The notes beneath the pieces are model-generated. The model saw only the letters and a list, made by a program, of their open reading frames with translations, did no database searches and was not told where the DNA came from. A stretch of DNA of 28,110 nucleotides from Paracoccaceae bacterium (lineage in GTDB: Bacteria > Pseudomonadota > Alphaproteobacteria > Rhodobacterales > Rhodobacteraceae): NCBI GenBank assembly GCA_007128995.1, contig SKWJ01000342.1:1-28110 (forward strand), given 5' to 3'. The position numbers and the translations under genes are program-made. Of the stretch, positions 7,201 through 14,228 are shown in pieces. Each line of letters starts with the position of its first letter. Positions within the stretch are counted from its first letter, which is position 1.

Positions 7201-8223
7201 CTGCGCGACCTGATCGATGAATTTCTGCGCTTCGCTCAGGATGCGCTCCTGCTGGACCATTGGTTCGGAAATGATCCGCGAGACACGATCAAACAGAACC
7301 TGCCAGCCGCTTGTCATCTCCGCGTCCAGCGGCTCGCCGAAACGCGACAGGGTTTCCAAAAGCGGGCCGGCCAGACGCTCGTATTCAGCGGGCGGGATCT
7401 GATTGACCTGATGGATTCTTGCAAGATTGCGCAACTCATCCCGCAGACCTGCGCGATGATCGTCAGCGGCCTGTATCAGGAACACCACCGTGTCGATCAG
7501 GTGACGCGACAGCGCATCCATATTCGCCGTGCGGAAAAGACTGACAAGATCGGGATATGCGTCAAACAGGGACTTGTAGAAAAAGATCCCTGCTTCCTGA
7601 GGGTGCTTGAGCATCGCCTCGGCCCCCGCACGCATGCGCCCCAGGATTTCCGGGGCAAGCGCCGCCTCTTGGGCTTCGCGAATTTTATTCATGGGGGCTT
7701 CGACATGCAGCCTGAAGAACCGTGCCAAAGCCGACTCGTCGCCCTTGGCAAGATCAGCACGTTCGTAGTCTTCCAGATAGGCAGCCTTGGAGAAGGCCCA
7801 GAGAAACGCCTCGCGCGCGGCGTCCCATGTGTCTTCGTCCATCCCGTAAGTGGCGAAGAATGCGCCACAATCTGGAATGTCGCGGCACCGCGCCTCGCGG
7901 GCTGCCGGGGCGATATGGTAGGCTTCCCTCAGCGCCAGTTCCGCCTCTGGATCAAGACCCCGGATGGCAAGGTCGAACAGCAACAGAAACTCAACTGGCG
8001 CTTGAGCCGCGATACTGCCAAGCGCGTCCTCCAGTCCCGGGGACCGGGTCAACAACCGCTCGAAAAACAGGCCGATGAGAATCGTGTCCTGAGCGATGAA
8101 CTTGTTCCAGCTGTCGCGGACCAGCACCCTGTCGACAGACGATAACGCAGGTTCAGACAGCTTTTTCGGTGTGATCTTACGTGCCTGTATGCCTGAATTC
8201 GTGGATAACGATACCTTGTTCAA
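4231..8223 (-). CDS. Self-sufficient nitric oxide synthase: pseudo-globin, globin, NOS oxygenase, FMN and FAD/NADPH reductase
   Basis: This 1330-residue protein should make NO from L-arginine, O2 and NADPH. Residues 27-165 are a globin-like fold without haem ligands (Leu68 at CD1, Phe123 at F8). Residues 190-320 are a second globin with Tyr216 (B10), Phe230 (CD1), proximal His271 and Tyr281. NOS oxygenase (330-690): haem thiolate Cys388 in RNAPKCIGRISW, Glu568 for arginine, Ile543 at the NO-escape gate, Trp653 and Trp666 at the pterin site. FMN domain 711-855, with SETGTAES and IGIGNRIYPHF. Reductase: FAD motif RLYSIASS (1070-1077) and GVASHFL; NADPH motifs AAGTGIAP, SRAGPAKSYVQD and CGDA; FAD-shielding Trp1285. 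No calmodulin helix or N-terminal zinc hairpin is seen. A basic 45-residue tail follows Trp1285. The TTG start has AGGAGAG eight bases upstream. It is convergent with the cyclase and divergent from H-NOX. Confidence 0.95.
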   Translation of the reverse strand: MNKVSLSTNSGIQARKITPKKLSEPALSSVDRVLVRDSWNKFIAQDTILIGLFFERLLTRSPGLEDALGSIAAQAPVEFLLLFDLAIRGLDPEAELALREAYHIAPAAREARCRDIPDCGAFFATYGMDEDTWDAAREAFLWAFSKAAYLEDYERADLAKGDESALARFFRLHVEAPMNKIREAQEAALAPEILGRMRAGAEAMLKHPQEAGIFFYKSLFDAYPDLVSLFRTANMDALSRHLIDTVVFLIQAADDHRAGLRDELRNLARIHQVNQIPPAEYERLAGPLLETLSRFGEPLDAEMTSGWQVLFDRVSRIISEPMVQQERILSEAQKFIDQVAQELGWSASKTQKRLKAIAHEVRATGSYTHTNEELDYGAKLAWRNAPKCIGRISWKNLIVRDFRHVTDANSIYDECIQHLRTATNGGNIEIVLTVFRALTPGERWGPRLWNSQLVRYAAYEMPDGTLRGDRANLELTRAIMSLGWAPPEPRGDYDILPLVVELPGEAPKVYPIDPKEVLEVDITHPTEPRIAELGLKWCAVPAISNFHLEIGGVHYGCAPFNGWFMGTEIARDLWEPARYDRAMDIAEALGLDTSSERTLWRDRAFLELNIAILHSFQEARVTLVDHQTASRQFMIHDLREKRSGRECPAQGSWVVPAAGGSTTPVWHHEMRDFQLKPIYKYAPDRWLAHMDEDLSGETVSAAPTRHRTAQPLIIYASETGTAESYAHQAARRLAGLSPNVKAINDISLADLASASRVLAIVATCRDGDVPESGEPLLAELRGAASNALSGTRFAVIGIGNRIYPHFCRAAHTVDTALANAGAERMATIETADEISGQADTVKRWIEMFFKQWGADQAVQAPLRSLIELIPSQRPKGPDPQDIGTISFNEEMLKTTLGGESDLERSTRYIGINLPKALTGDAKSDVGAYGVGDHIAIYPENPAELVTQLCAQLGMPEDAWFRAHGAAHDAMERFRDGYSVWKLLSEDLDLSLPEAPEELFSAMLDVGGEGRDRLANWVRTLNGDDDTSERQELIARLRQDYLTIVDLFEAFPDNIPGFELLIQLLPRLKPRLYSIASSPVAHPTEVRIMVSVLSVVQANARMNRGVASHFLARQPAGATVRIALKRAPRRLPETLGGPVIMIAAGTGIAPLFAAIEERVARGMKATEDRPLALYFGCRNEGEFLERKRILAWRSEGYLSRVDVAFSRAGPAKSYVQDALDADGLIVAKDLLHPASHVMICGDAKMAHDVEQRLVVILQRDGGLSYSAAQDLLERMRQEGRYIGDIWGIKMNFDVAIPAMVHAHYNRGASWFARLKRTLKGRPEKITSIRKF

Positions 8224-8779
8224 CCTTTACTCTCCTACAGGCCTTCGTCGTCACAGAATGCCAACAGCTCAAATATTGTGCAACTTACTAACTCAGTATT
8301 CAGGGTAAACCACAACTTTGGCATGTGCGCCAAGTGCAATTTTGGGGCAACCAGACAATATTCCAAAAAATCTGCGCGCGTGCGCTGCGGGACCCAATAA
8401 TTTTGGACAGTTCGCCCATTGATGAGTGACTTTGCAACAATATGAGCGAATAAAGTTAACAGGGCCTTCATCTGTATTTGCCAACATTTGTCAAAGGATG
8501 GTAAATTACAGGGGTGACCTTTGTACAGAATACAGTTTGAGATCGACATGCCGCATTATCAGACCAGACGCATACAGGCATTTCGACAGATGCTTTTTGC
8601 AGCCGATGCTTTATCTTTGTGATGCTAAGGTGTTTCCGGTGCTCGCCGCATTCCCGCCCAGGGGACCCTCTTGCGCTGACTCGGGGCGCTGTGGCCTATG
8701 GTAACGAGACGGAATTCGAACGCAGGCAAGTTCCTGAAGCGCAAGCAAAGACCATGTTGCAGACAGAGAAGATGACGCC
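8224..8779. other. Long divergent regulatory region between the NO synthase and H-NOX genes
   Basis: This 556-bp spacer looks AT-richer than its surroundings and has no credible gene. Short open frames inside it lack ribosome sites and family motifs. It must carry promoters for both divergent units. It contains a near-palindrome at 8477-8495 (listed separately), a short repeat TTGGC / GCCAA (8318-8333), and the word AATTTTGG at 8338 and 8398 with AACTTTGG at 8314. I saw no FNR-type TTGAT-N4-ATCAA site. Confidence 0.5.
8477..8495. promoter_or_regulatory. Near-palindrome, candidate operator for the NO synthase / H-NOX pair
   Basis: TTTGCCAA (8477-8484) and TTGTCAAA (8488-8495) are complementary at 7 of 8 positions around the spacer CAT. 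It lies 254 bp upstream of the synthase start and 285 bp upstream of H-NOX, near the middle of the divergent spacer, so one dimeric regulator could act on both. The TTTG...CAAA ends are loosely reminiscent of CRP/FNR-family sites, but the spacing is not that of known NnrR or FNR boxes. Confidence 0.35.
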
Positions 8780-9325
8780 ATGTATGGAATGATCCACCAA
8801 GCGCTACGCATCATGGTCCTTCAACATGTTGAAGAGGCAGAATGGGAAACGCTTCTGCGTACTTCGGATCATACCGAGCCGCTGTTCATCGGGATGGAGT
8901 ATTATTCGGACGCAACAACGATGGAGCTGATACATCTTGTATCAGCGCATCTGCGCATGCCGCTGGACGACACTCTCCGTCAGCTTGGATGTGTCTGGAT
9001 CGATTTTGCGGGCGCGTCCGAGTATGGGCGAATCCTGCGGATGGCAGGGGATGATTTTGTTTCGTTCCTTGAAAGCCTGGATCGGATGCATGCCAGTATC
9101 CGCTCCAACATGCCCAAAGCAGAGATGCCATCATTTGAACTGATTTCGGCTGATGACGCCGAGTTGCAGGTGCGATATCGCTCGACACGCACTGGTCTGG
9201 CGCCGATGGTGCAAGGTATTTTGCTGGCAACGGCCGAACGCTTTGACGAGCGCGTAGAGGTGACTTACCTTCCCGAGGATGGAGGCGCTTTGTTCTGCAT
9301 CCAGCGAAAGTCACTTAATGGCTGA
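8780..9325 (+). CDS. H-NOX haem nitric oxide sensor
   Basis: This 181-residue stand-alone H-NOX domain begins with the family hallmark MYGMIHQALR. The proximal haem ligand is His104 in DRMHASI. The haem-distorting Pro is in MPSF (116-119), and the propionate-binding YxSxR motif is intact (Tyr133, Ser135, Arg137 in YRSTRTGL). The distal position that is Tyr in O2-binding H-NOX proteins is hydrophobic here (Pro142-Met143). It should therefore bind NO and discriminate against O2, as in sensors of facultative or aerobic bacteria. The ATG at 8780 is chosen because it gives the canonical N-terminus. The next gene, the H-NOX-associated hybrid kinase, starts before this stop codon, so the two are translationally coupled. 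The NO source is probably the synthase encoded divergently. In characterised relatives, NO-bound H-NOX changes the activity of the partner kinase. Confidence 0.95.
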   Translation: MYGMIHQALRIMVLQHVEEAEWETLLRTSDHTEPLFIGMEYYSDATTMELIHLVSAHLRMPLDDTLRQLGCVWIDFAGASEYGRILRMAGDDFVSFLESLDRMHASIRSNMPKAEMPSFELISADDAELQVRYRSTRTGLAPMVQGILLATAERFDERVEVTYLPEDGGALFCIQRKSLNG

Positions 9326-10994
9326 AGAAACTCTTGAAGACCCCGGAAAGATGCAGACAAGCCTGCTGCTTGCTGATGACGAAATCGCGCGGTTGTTTCC
9401 GGCATATCTGAAACTCTGTCCGGAAGGGCGGATCTGCGAAGCAGGCCCATCGCTTCTGCGTCACAAAGGGCCGGGACTACTGGGGCAGCCGCTGCATGAC
9501 GCTGTTTCGTTCGAACTGCCCGCCAACAATCTCGATATAGCGGCCTTGCGAAAGCACAGGCGCGCAATCATCCTTCGGCTCAACGGCGGCACAACCCTGC
9601 GGCTGCGTGGTCTGGTGCTGGATCGCGGCGATGCGATCTGGCTTTTGCTGGGCCACATCCCGGATCTGGAACTCGGCGAAGAGATGCAACCCTTGCGCAT
9701 CGCAGATTTCTCACCGACAGATGGCACACTTGACATGATGCTTGCGGCAGAAATGCGGTCAGGCCTGCTTTCGGAAACCCGGGCGCTGGCCGCTGCGCTG
9801 GATGTGCAGCGCAATCAGGCGGAAGCGGCCAACCGGGCGAAAAGCGCGTTTCTGACAACGATGAGCCATGAAATCAGAACGCCGATGAATGCCGTTCTGG
9901 GGGTTGCGAGCATTCTTGCTGAAACCGATATCACACAGGAACAGCGCGAATGGCTTGATGTGATGGTCGATTCAGGTCAATCCCTCATGGGGCTTCTGAA
10001 CAATATTCTGGACCTGTCCAAAATCGAATCCGGTGCCATGGGGATAAACCCCGAAGAATTTGACCTGCGTGCGCTGGGCAGGTCCGTCCACGGGCTATAC
10101 GCACCGACAGCGGCCGCGAAAGGCGTCAAGGCTGAGCTTGAGATGGCCCTCGAAGGTACGTTGTATATCGGCGATTCCGTGCGCATCCGTCAAATTCTGT
10201 CCAATCTGGTCGGAAACGCGACAAAATTCACCGAGGCCGGGAAAATCATAGTCTCACTTCACGATCAGGTCGAGGGAGAGACGCGCCAGCTTTACGTGTC
10301 GGTCAAGGATACCGGCATTGGTATCTCTGCCGAGGCGATCGATCGCCTGTTCAATGTCTTCGCCCAGGCCGACAGCTCGACCACGCGGCGATATGGCGGA
10401 ACCGGGCTCGGGCTGTCCATCTCGAAGCTGCTATGTGAGCAGATGGGCGGCGAGATCACAGTCGAAAGCCGCCTTGGCCGGGGCTCTACCTTCACTGCAC
10501 GGATACCCATCGAACTGGCGGCAGAGCCAGATCAGCCTGCCCCCGCGCCAGACGAGGGTCTGGCCCTTGCGCTGGTCGGGCCGCGCCACGTCCTTATTGT
10601 GGATGACAATGCGACCAACAGGAAAATCCTGTCGCATTACTTGCGCCGACTGGGCCATAGTTTTGATGTCGCCGTGAATGGACAGCAGGCGCTTGTCGCC
10701 TGGGAAGAGCGTGACTACGACGTCATCATCATGGATATAGAAATGCCGGTTCTGGACGGGTTGGAAGCCACGCGTGAATTGCGCCGCAGAGAGATTGCAT
10801 CCGTGCGCGATTACACCCCGATCATCGCCCTGTCTGCGGATGCGATGATCGAGAAGCGGGAAACCGCGCTAAGCGTGGGGATGGATGACTATCTGACCAA
10901 GCCTGTCGGTCTGCGCGAAATCGAGGAACGTATCCAGGTTATCTGTGCGCGCAGCGATCAAACCCTGCGCGCCGTGCCGCAGGAAAGCCGCTAA
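9318..10994 (+). CDS. H-NOX-associated hybrid histidine kinase (HNOBA-HisKA-HATPase-REC)
   Basis: From ATG 9318 the protein has 558 residues. An H-NOX-associated PAS-like region spans about 10-145, followed by a short coiled linker. The dimerisation/phospho-acceptor domain has His184 in MSHEIRTPMN. The ATPase domain has an N-box (NLVGNATKFTEAG), a G1 box (DTGIGI) and a G2 box (GGTGLGLSI). A C-terminal receiver has Asp430-Asp431, the phospho-acceptor Asp473 in IIMDIEMPVLDG and Lys528 in YLTKP. No transmembrane segment is seen, so it is cytosolic and takes its signal from H-NOX. ATG 9318 overlaps the H-NOX stop (9323-9325) and is preferred to an in-frame ATG at 9279. It has no HPt domain, so a separate one is needed to pass phosphate from Asp473; the REC-HPt protein at 2407 fits. 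This connection is inferred from context. Confidence 0.93.
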   Translation: MAEETLEDPGKMQTSLLLADDEIARLFPAYLKLCPEGRICEAGPSLLRHKGPGLLGQPLHDAVSFELPANNLDIAALRKHRRAIILRLNGGTTLRLRGLVLDRGDAIWLLLGHIPDLELGEEMQPLRIADFSPTDGTLDMMLAAEMRSGLLSETRALAAALDVQRNQAEAANRAKSAFLTTMSHEIRTPMNAVLGVASILAETDITQEQREWLDVMVDSGQSLMGLLNNILDLSKIESGAMGINPEEFDLRALGRSVHGLYAPTAAAKGVKAELEMALEGTLYIGDSVRIRQILSNLVGNATKFTEAGKIIVSLHDQVEGETRQLYVSVKDTGIGISAEAIDRLFNVFAQADSSTTRRYGGTGLGLSISKLLCEQMGGEITVESRLGRGSTFTARIPIELAAEPDQPAPAPDEGLALALVGPRHVLIVDDNATNRKILSHYLRRLGHSFDVAVNGQQALVAWEERDYDVIIMDIEMPVLDGLEATRELRRREIASVRDYTPIIALSADAMIEKRETALSVGMDDYLTKPVGLREIEERIQVICARSDQTLRAVPQESR

Positions 10995-11296
10995 CGCATC
11001 AGCAGACCGGCTGGGACCATACGCGATTTATGAAAGCAGCGCGTCTCGGATCAAAGGTTTTCCGGCTTGGACGAAAAGCACTTTCAGTCATGAAGTGACC
11101 CACCCTACCGCAACAAAAAACCAGGCCGAGTTTCCGACGAAATTGGTGGCCCAACTCGCCCGAGGGCTTTTGCCCGGTTGGAAGGCATGCCAGAGGGCAC
11201 AATAACTGCCTGCGGTCGGGTGAGACGGTGCCTTGTCTGAACGGCATGTTTGGCGCTGACGGGCGCATCATTACCGCAAGATACGTCGTCTTGGTG
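10995..11296. other. Spacer between the kinase and the DUF2783 gene
   Basis: This 302-bp spacer separates convergent transcripts. A small perfect hairpin GGGC-TTTT-GCCC lies within the stretch GAGGGCTTTTGCCCGG near 11165, but it has no T-run and is weak as a terminator. No gene with a ribosome site or recognisable motif was seen on either strand. Confidence 0.4.
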
Positions 11297-11503
11297 TCAG
11301 TCCTGCCTGCCTGCCGTCGCGGCTGCGTCATGCAGCGCCTGTGACAGGACCTCGGCATCCCCGATGTGATTGGAAAGGATCAGGATCAGCCGGGCATTCA
11401 GCGCATCGCTTTCGGCCTTGGTCAACCCGTCATGCACGGCAAGCAGATCAGCATAGAACCCATCTGCATCTTGCAGGTTCGCATCCCGCCTCAAATCTGG
11501 CAT
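11297..11503 (-). CDS. DUF2783 family small protein
   Basis: This is a 68-residue acidic, probably helical protein (MPDLRRDANLQDADGFYADL...). The segment GLTKAESDALNARLILILSNHIGD is typical of the DUF2783 family, which is commonly encoded next to FAD-dependent aromatic hydroxylases. The start at 11503 is supported by GGAGAGGGG five bases upstream. It lies 16 bp after the hydroxylase stop and is the last gene of the homogentisate-type cluster. Its function is unknown; the constant pairing suggests it helps the hydroxylase in assembly, cofactor handling or regulation. No metal-binding motif or signal peptide is present. Confidence 0.75.
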   Translation of the reverse strand: MPDLRRDANLQDADGFYADLLAVHDGLTKAESDALNARLILILSNHIGDAEVLSQALHDAAATAGRQD

Positions 11504-11519
11504 TGTCGCCCCTCTCCGC

Positions 11520-13124
11520 TCATGTTCTTGCGGTGGCGCGCGCCACCGCATCCTCTATGGCCGCCTTGTCAAAACCCAGCCAGCGGGCCGCGACATGCTG
11601 ATCAGGCCGGACAAGATAGATCGCGCCTGCAGCCTCTCCAAGATACCGCGCGGCGAGCGCGTGATTTCCATCTGTACTGAGTGACAGCGTTGTCAGCACG
11701 ACACCGTCACAGGAAATCCCCTTGGGACAGTCGATATTGATCGCCAGAAGCGCAAAACCGGACGGAAGACAGTCCAGAAGCCACCCTTCAGCCACGGGCG
11801 CATCACACAGCGGCGCGCCCGGGCGGGTTCGCTGTGGCAAACCTGTGGCATCATTGCCATTCAGCGGCCCGTCATCATAGATGCTTGGCGTCGACAGCCG
11901 TCCCGAATTGACCAGCGGGCGCGCAAACGGATGGCGCGCTGCGAGGTCCAGCACAGCGTTGCGGAAGATCTGGCTGATTTCTGACTTGGGCGTGATGAAA
12001 TCGGTCGCGCGCGTCGAATGGGTGATATTCTCATCTGCCGCGTAGACGCGTTCCCAATTATAGCTGTCAATCAGGCGCTCTGGCGCATCCCCGGCCAGAA
12101 CAAGCGCGAGTTTCCAACCCAGATTGTCCGCATCCTGTATCCCGGAATTCGCCCCGCGTGCCCCAAATGGCGACACCTGATGCGCGGCATCTCCGGCGAA
12201 CAGAACCCGGCCCTGACGGAACCTGGCCATACGGCGACACTGAAACGTATAGATGGATACCCAATCGAGTTCGAAGGCCACATCCTCGCCCAGCATTGCC
12301 TTCAAGCGGGGGATGACCCGCTCTGGGCGTTTTTCGGCCTCGACATCAATATCCCAGCCCAGTTGCAGGTCGATCCGCCAGACATTTTCGGGCTGCCGGT
12401 GCAGCAGCGCAGACTGGCCCCGGTTGAAGGGTGGGTCAAACCAGAACCAGCGCTCGGTCGGGAATTCCGCCTGCATGATCACATCGGCGATCAGGAAATT
12501 ATCCTCAAAAACGCGACCGACGAAATCCAGTCCCATCATCCGGCGCGTGGGCGAGTTGGCACCGTCGCAAGCGACCAGCCAGTCGGCCTGCAATTCATAA
12601 GGGCCTTCGGGGGTTTCGACCTCCAACCGCACATGATCATCATGTGCGCCGATCGCCTCGACCCGGTTGCGCCCGCGGATCTCGATTGGTTTACCAGCGG
12701 CGGCAAGCGCCTGAACACGGTCGAACAGGAATTTTTCCAGATGATATTGCTGCAGATTGATGAAAGCCGGGCGCTTATGGCCATCTTCGGGCAGCAGGTC
12801 GAATTCGTAAATCTCGCGCTCATCGAAAAAGACGCGCCCCCGACCCCAGGTCACGCCCTTGTCAACGCTCTCATCCCCGCAGCCCAGCCGGTCAAGGATT
12901 TCAAGCGTGCGCTTGGCAAAGCAGATCGCGCGCGAGCCGAAACTCACGCGGTCATTCTCATCCAGCACCAGAACCGGAATATCGCGCGACGCCAGATCAA
13001 GGGCCAGCGCCAGTCCCACAGGCCCTGCCCCGACGACGATGACCTTGTGACGCCGCACCACATTGTCATCCTGATCAGGGTGGCGCGCATAGGGGTAAAG
13101 GGGGATTTCGAAAATCTTGCTCAT
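11520..13124 (-). CDS. FAD-dependent aromatic-ring monooxygenase (MhpA/PHBH-like)
   Basis: This 534-residue flavoprotein is of the group A aromatic hydroxylase class. In order it has the Rossmann motif VVGAGPVGLALALDLA (32-37 is GAGPVG), the DG motif in LVACDGANSPTRR (Asp190-Gly191, FAD/NADPH), and the GD motif in VLFAGDAAHQVSPFGARG (314-315). A C-terminal part of about 150 residues looks like the thioredoxin-like tail of the 3-hydroxyphenylpropionate or phenol hydroxylase branch. It should hydroxylate a phenolic acid using NAD(P)H and O2. Co-location with hmgA and fahA suggests it produces homogentisate or another diol for this route, for instance from a hydroxyphenylacetate, but the substrate is not readable. 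The start at 13124 is chosen for GGGAAAGGA just upstream. An in-frame GTG at 13151 would add nine residues. Confidence 0.85.
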   Translation of the reverse strand: MSKIFEIPLYPYARHPDQDDNVVRRHKVIVVGAGPVGLALALDLASRDIPVLVLDENDRVSFGSRAICFAKRTLEILDRLGCGDESVDKGVTWGRGRVFFDEREIYEFDLLPEDGHKRPAFINLQQYHLEKFLFDRVQALAAAGKPIEIRGRNRVEAIGAHDDHVRLEVETPEGPYELQADWLVACDGANSPTRRMMGLDFVGRVFEDNFLIADVIMQAEFPTERWFWFDPPFNRGQSALLHRQPENVWRIDLQLGWDIDVEAEKRPERVIPRLKAMLGEDVAFELDWVSIYTFQCRRMARFRQGRVLFAGDAAHQVSPFGARGANSGIQDADNLGWKLALVLAGDAPERLIDSYNWERVYAADENITHSTRATDFITPKSEISQIFRNAVLDLAARHPFARPLVNSGRLSTPSIYDDGPLNGNDATGLPQRTRPGAPLCDAPVAEGWLLDCLPSGFALLAINIDCPKGISCDGVVLTTLSLSTDGNHALAARYLGEAAGAIYLVRPDQHVAARWLGFDKAAIEDAVARATART

Positions 13125-13205
13125 GGCATCCTTTCCCGGCGGGTTCGACACGGATCAGACACGATCCGCCCACGACAACACAATGATTCAGGTCAAGCCG
13201 TCGCC

Positions 13206-14156
13206 TTAGCCCTGTAACGCGGCCCACATCTGCAGATCGCGTTCGGCGGTCCAGATCCGTGGCGTATCAATGCCACGGGCCTCATCATAGGCGCGGGCGA
13301 CATTAAAGGGCAGACAATGTTCATAGATCGCGTAATCGGCAAATTTCGGATCACAGGCAGCGCGGACCGCGTCCCAGGTCTCTTTCAGGCTGCCGCCGCG
13401 CGCTGCAACCGTCACAGCAGGCCGATAGGTCGAAGCAACGAAATCGCGCGTATTCTCTATCGCGGTATCGACCATCTCACGGCCCATCAGCGCATCGCCC
13501 CGACCGGGTGCGATCGCATCGACTTCGTGGCGTTTGATCGCATCCAGCGTGGTGCCCCAGTCACGAAAATGTCCGTCGCCGCAGTAGCAGGCCGAGTGAT
13601 ATTCCACGATATCACCTGTGAAAATGACGTTTTCATCGGGCACATGGATGACGATGTCACCCGCTGTATGCGCCCGGCCCAGATGCATCAGATCGACCCG
13701 GCGATTGCCCAGATAGATTGACATGCGGTCCTTGAACGTGGTGGTGGGCCAGGTCAGGCCGGGGATATCCTCATGCCCCTGAAACAGGCGTGGGAAGCGC
13801 TGGAATTCGCTGTCCCAGTCTTCCTGCCCGCGCTCGACCACCATCGCGCGTGCAGTGTCCGACATCAGGATTTGCGGCGCGCCATAAGCCGAGGCCCCCA
13901 GCACGCGCACCGCATGATAATGCGTCAATGCCAGATGGCTGATCGGCTTGTCGGTGACACTGCGGATACAATCGATCACCTTTTGCGCAAGGCGCGGCGT
14001 GGCCTGTGCTTCGACCACCATCACAGACTCGTCCCCGATGATGACACCGGAATTGGGATCACCTTCAGCGGTGAAGGCATAAAGCCCGCGGCCGATTTCG
14101 GTGAAGCTGGTTTTCTTCTCGCTCATATCGCCCTGAGACGCGAATGCTTTGGCCAT
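13206..14156 (-). CDS. Metallo-beta-lactamase-fold protein with only one metal site
   Basis: This 316-residue protein has the MBL-fold layout. The usual HxHxDH motif reads HYHAVR (His79, His81, then Val83 and Arg84 where Asp and His belong). Motif 3 is RAHTAGD (His163), motif 4 is FTGDIVE (Asp182), and the final PGHG motif reads PGRG (Arg219). Residues of the first metal site are therefore kept, while the three ligands unique to the second site are all replaced. Relatives include glyoxalase II-like hydrolases and enzymes near aromatic-catabolism genes. A hydrolytic or thioester-related role is possible, but the changed site makes a standard binuclear hydrolase doubtful. AAAGGA precedes ATG 14156. 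It sits between fahA (72 bp upstream) and the FAD hydroxylase (81 bp downstream), most likely in one operon. Confidence 0.8.
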   Translation of the reverse strand: MAKAFASQGDMSEKKTSFTEIGRGLYAFTAEGDPNSGVIIGDESVMVVEAQATPRLAQKVIDCIRSVTDKPISHLALTHYHAVRVLGASAYGAPQILMSDTARAMVVERGQEDWDSEFQRFPRLFQGHEDIPGLTWPTTTFKDRMSIYLGNRRVDLMHLGRAHTAGDIVIHVPDENVIFTGDIVEYHSACYCGDGHFRDWGTTLDAIKRHEVDAIAPGRGDALMGREMVDTAIENTRDFVASTYRPAVTVAARGGSLKETWDAVRAACDPKFADYAIYEHCLPFNVARAYDEARGIDTPRIWTAERDLQMWAALQG

Positions 14157-14228
14157 GGTGGTATCCTTTGATCAGATGGCCGGATTGTCCTGTCGGGGGT
14201 TTCCAGCCAGAGTTTCGGTCAAGTGGTG

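Noticed and set aside
6043..8145. A 700-codon open frame on the plus strand opposite the NO synthase
   Set aside because: It lies entirely antisense to a protein with clear globin and NOS motifs, its translation shows no family motifs, and it reflects high-GC codon bias on the other strand.
8426..8704. A 92-codon frame in the synthase/H-NOX spacer
   Set aside because: No ribosome site, Cys- and Arg-rich translation without domain pattern; treated as non-coding.
12018..13217. A 399-codon plus-strand frame opposite the FAD hydroxylase
   Set aside because: Antisense shadow of a gene with intact FAD motifs; no ribosome site or recognisable domain.
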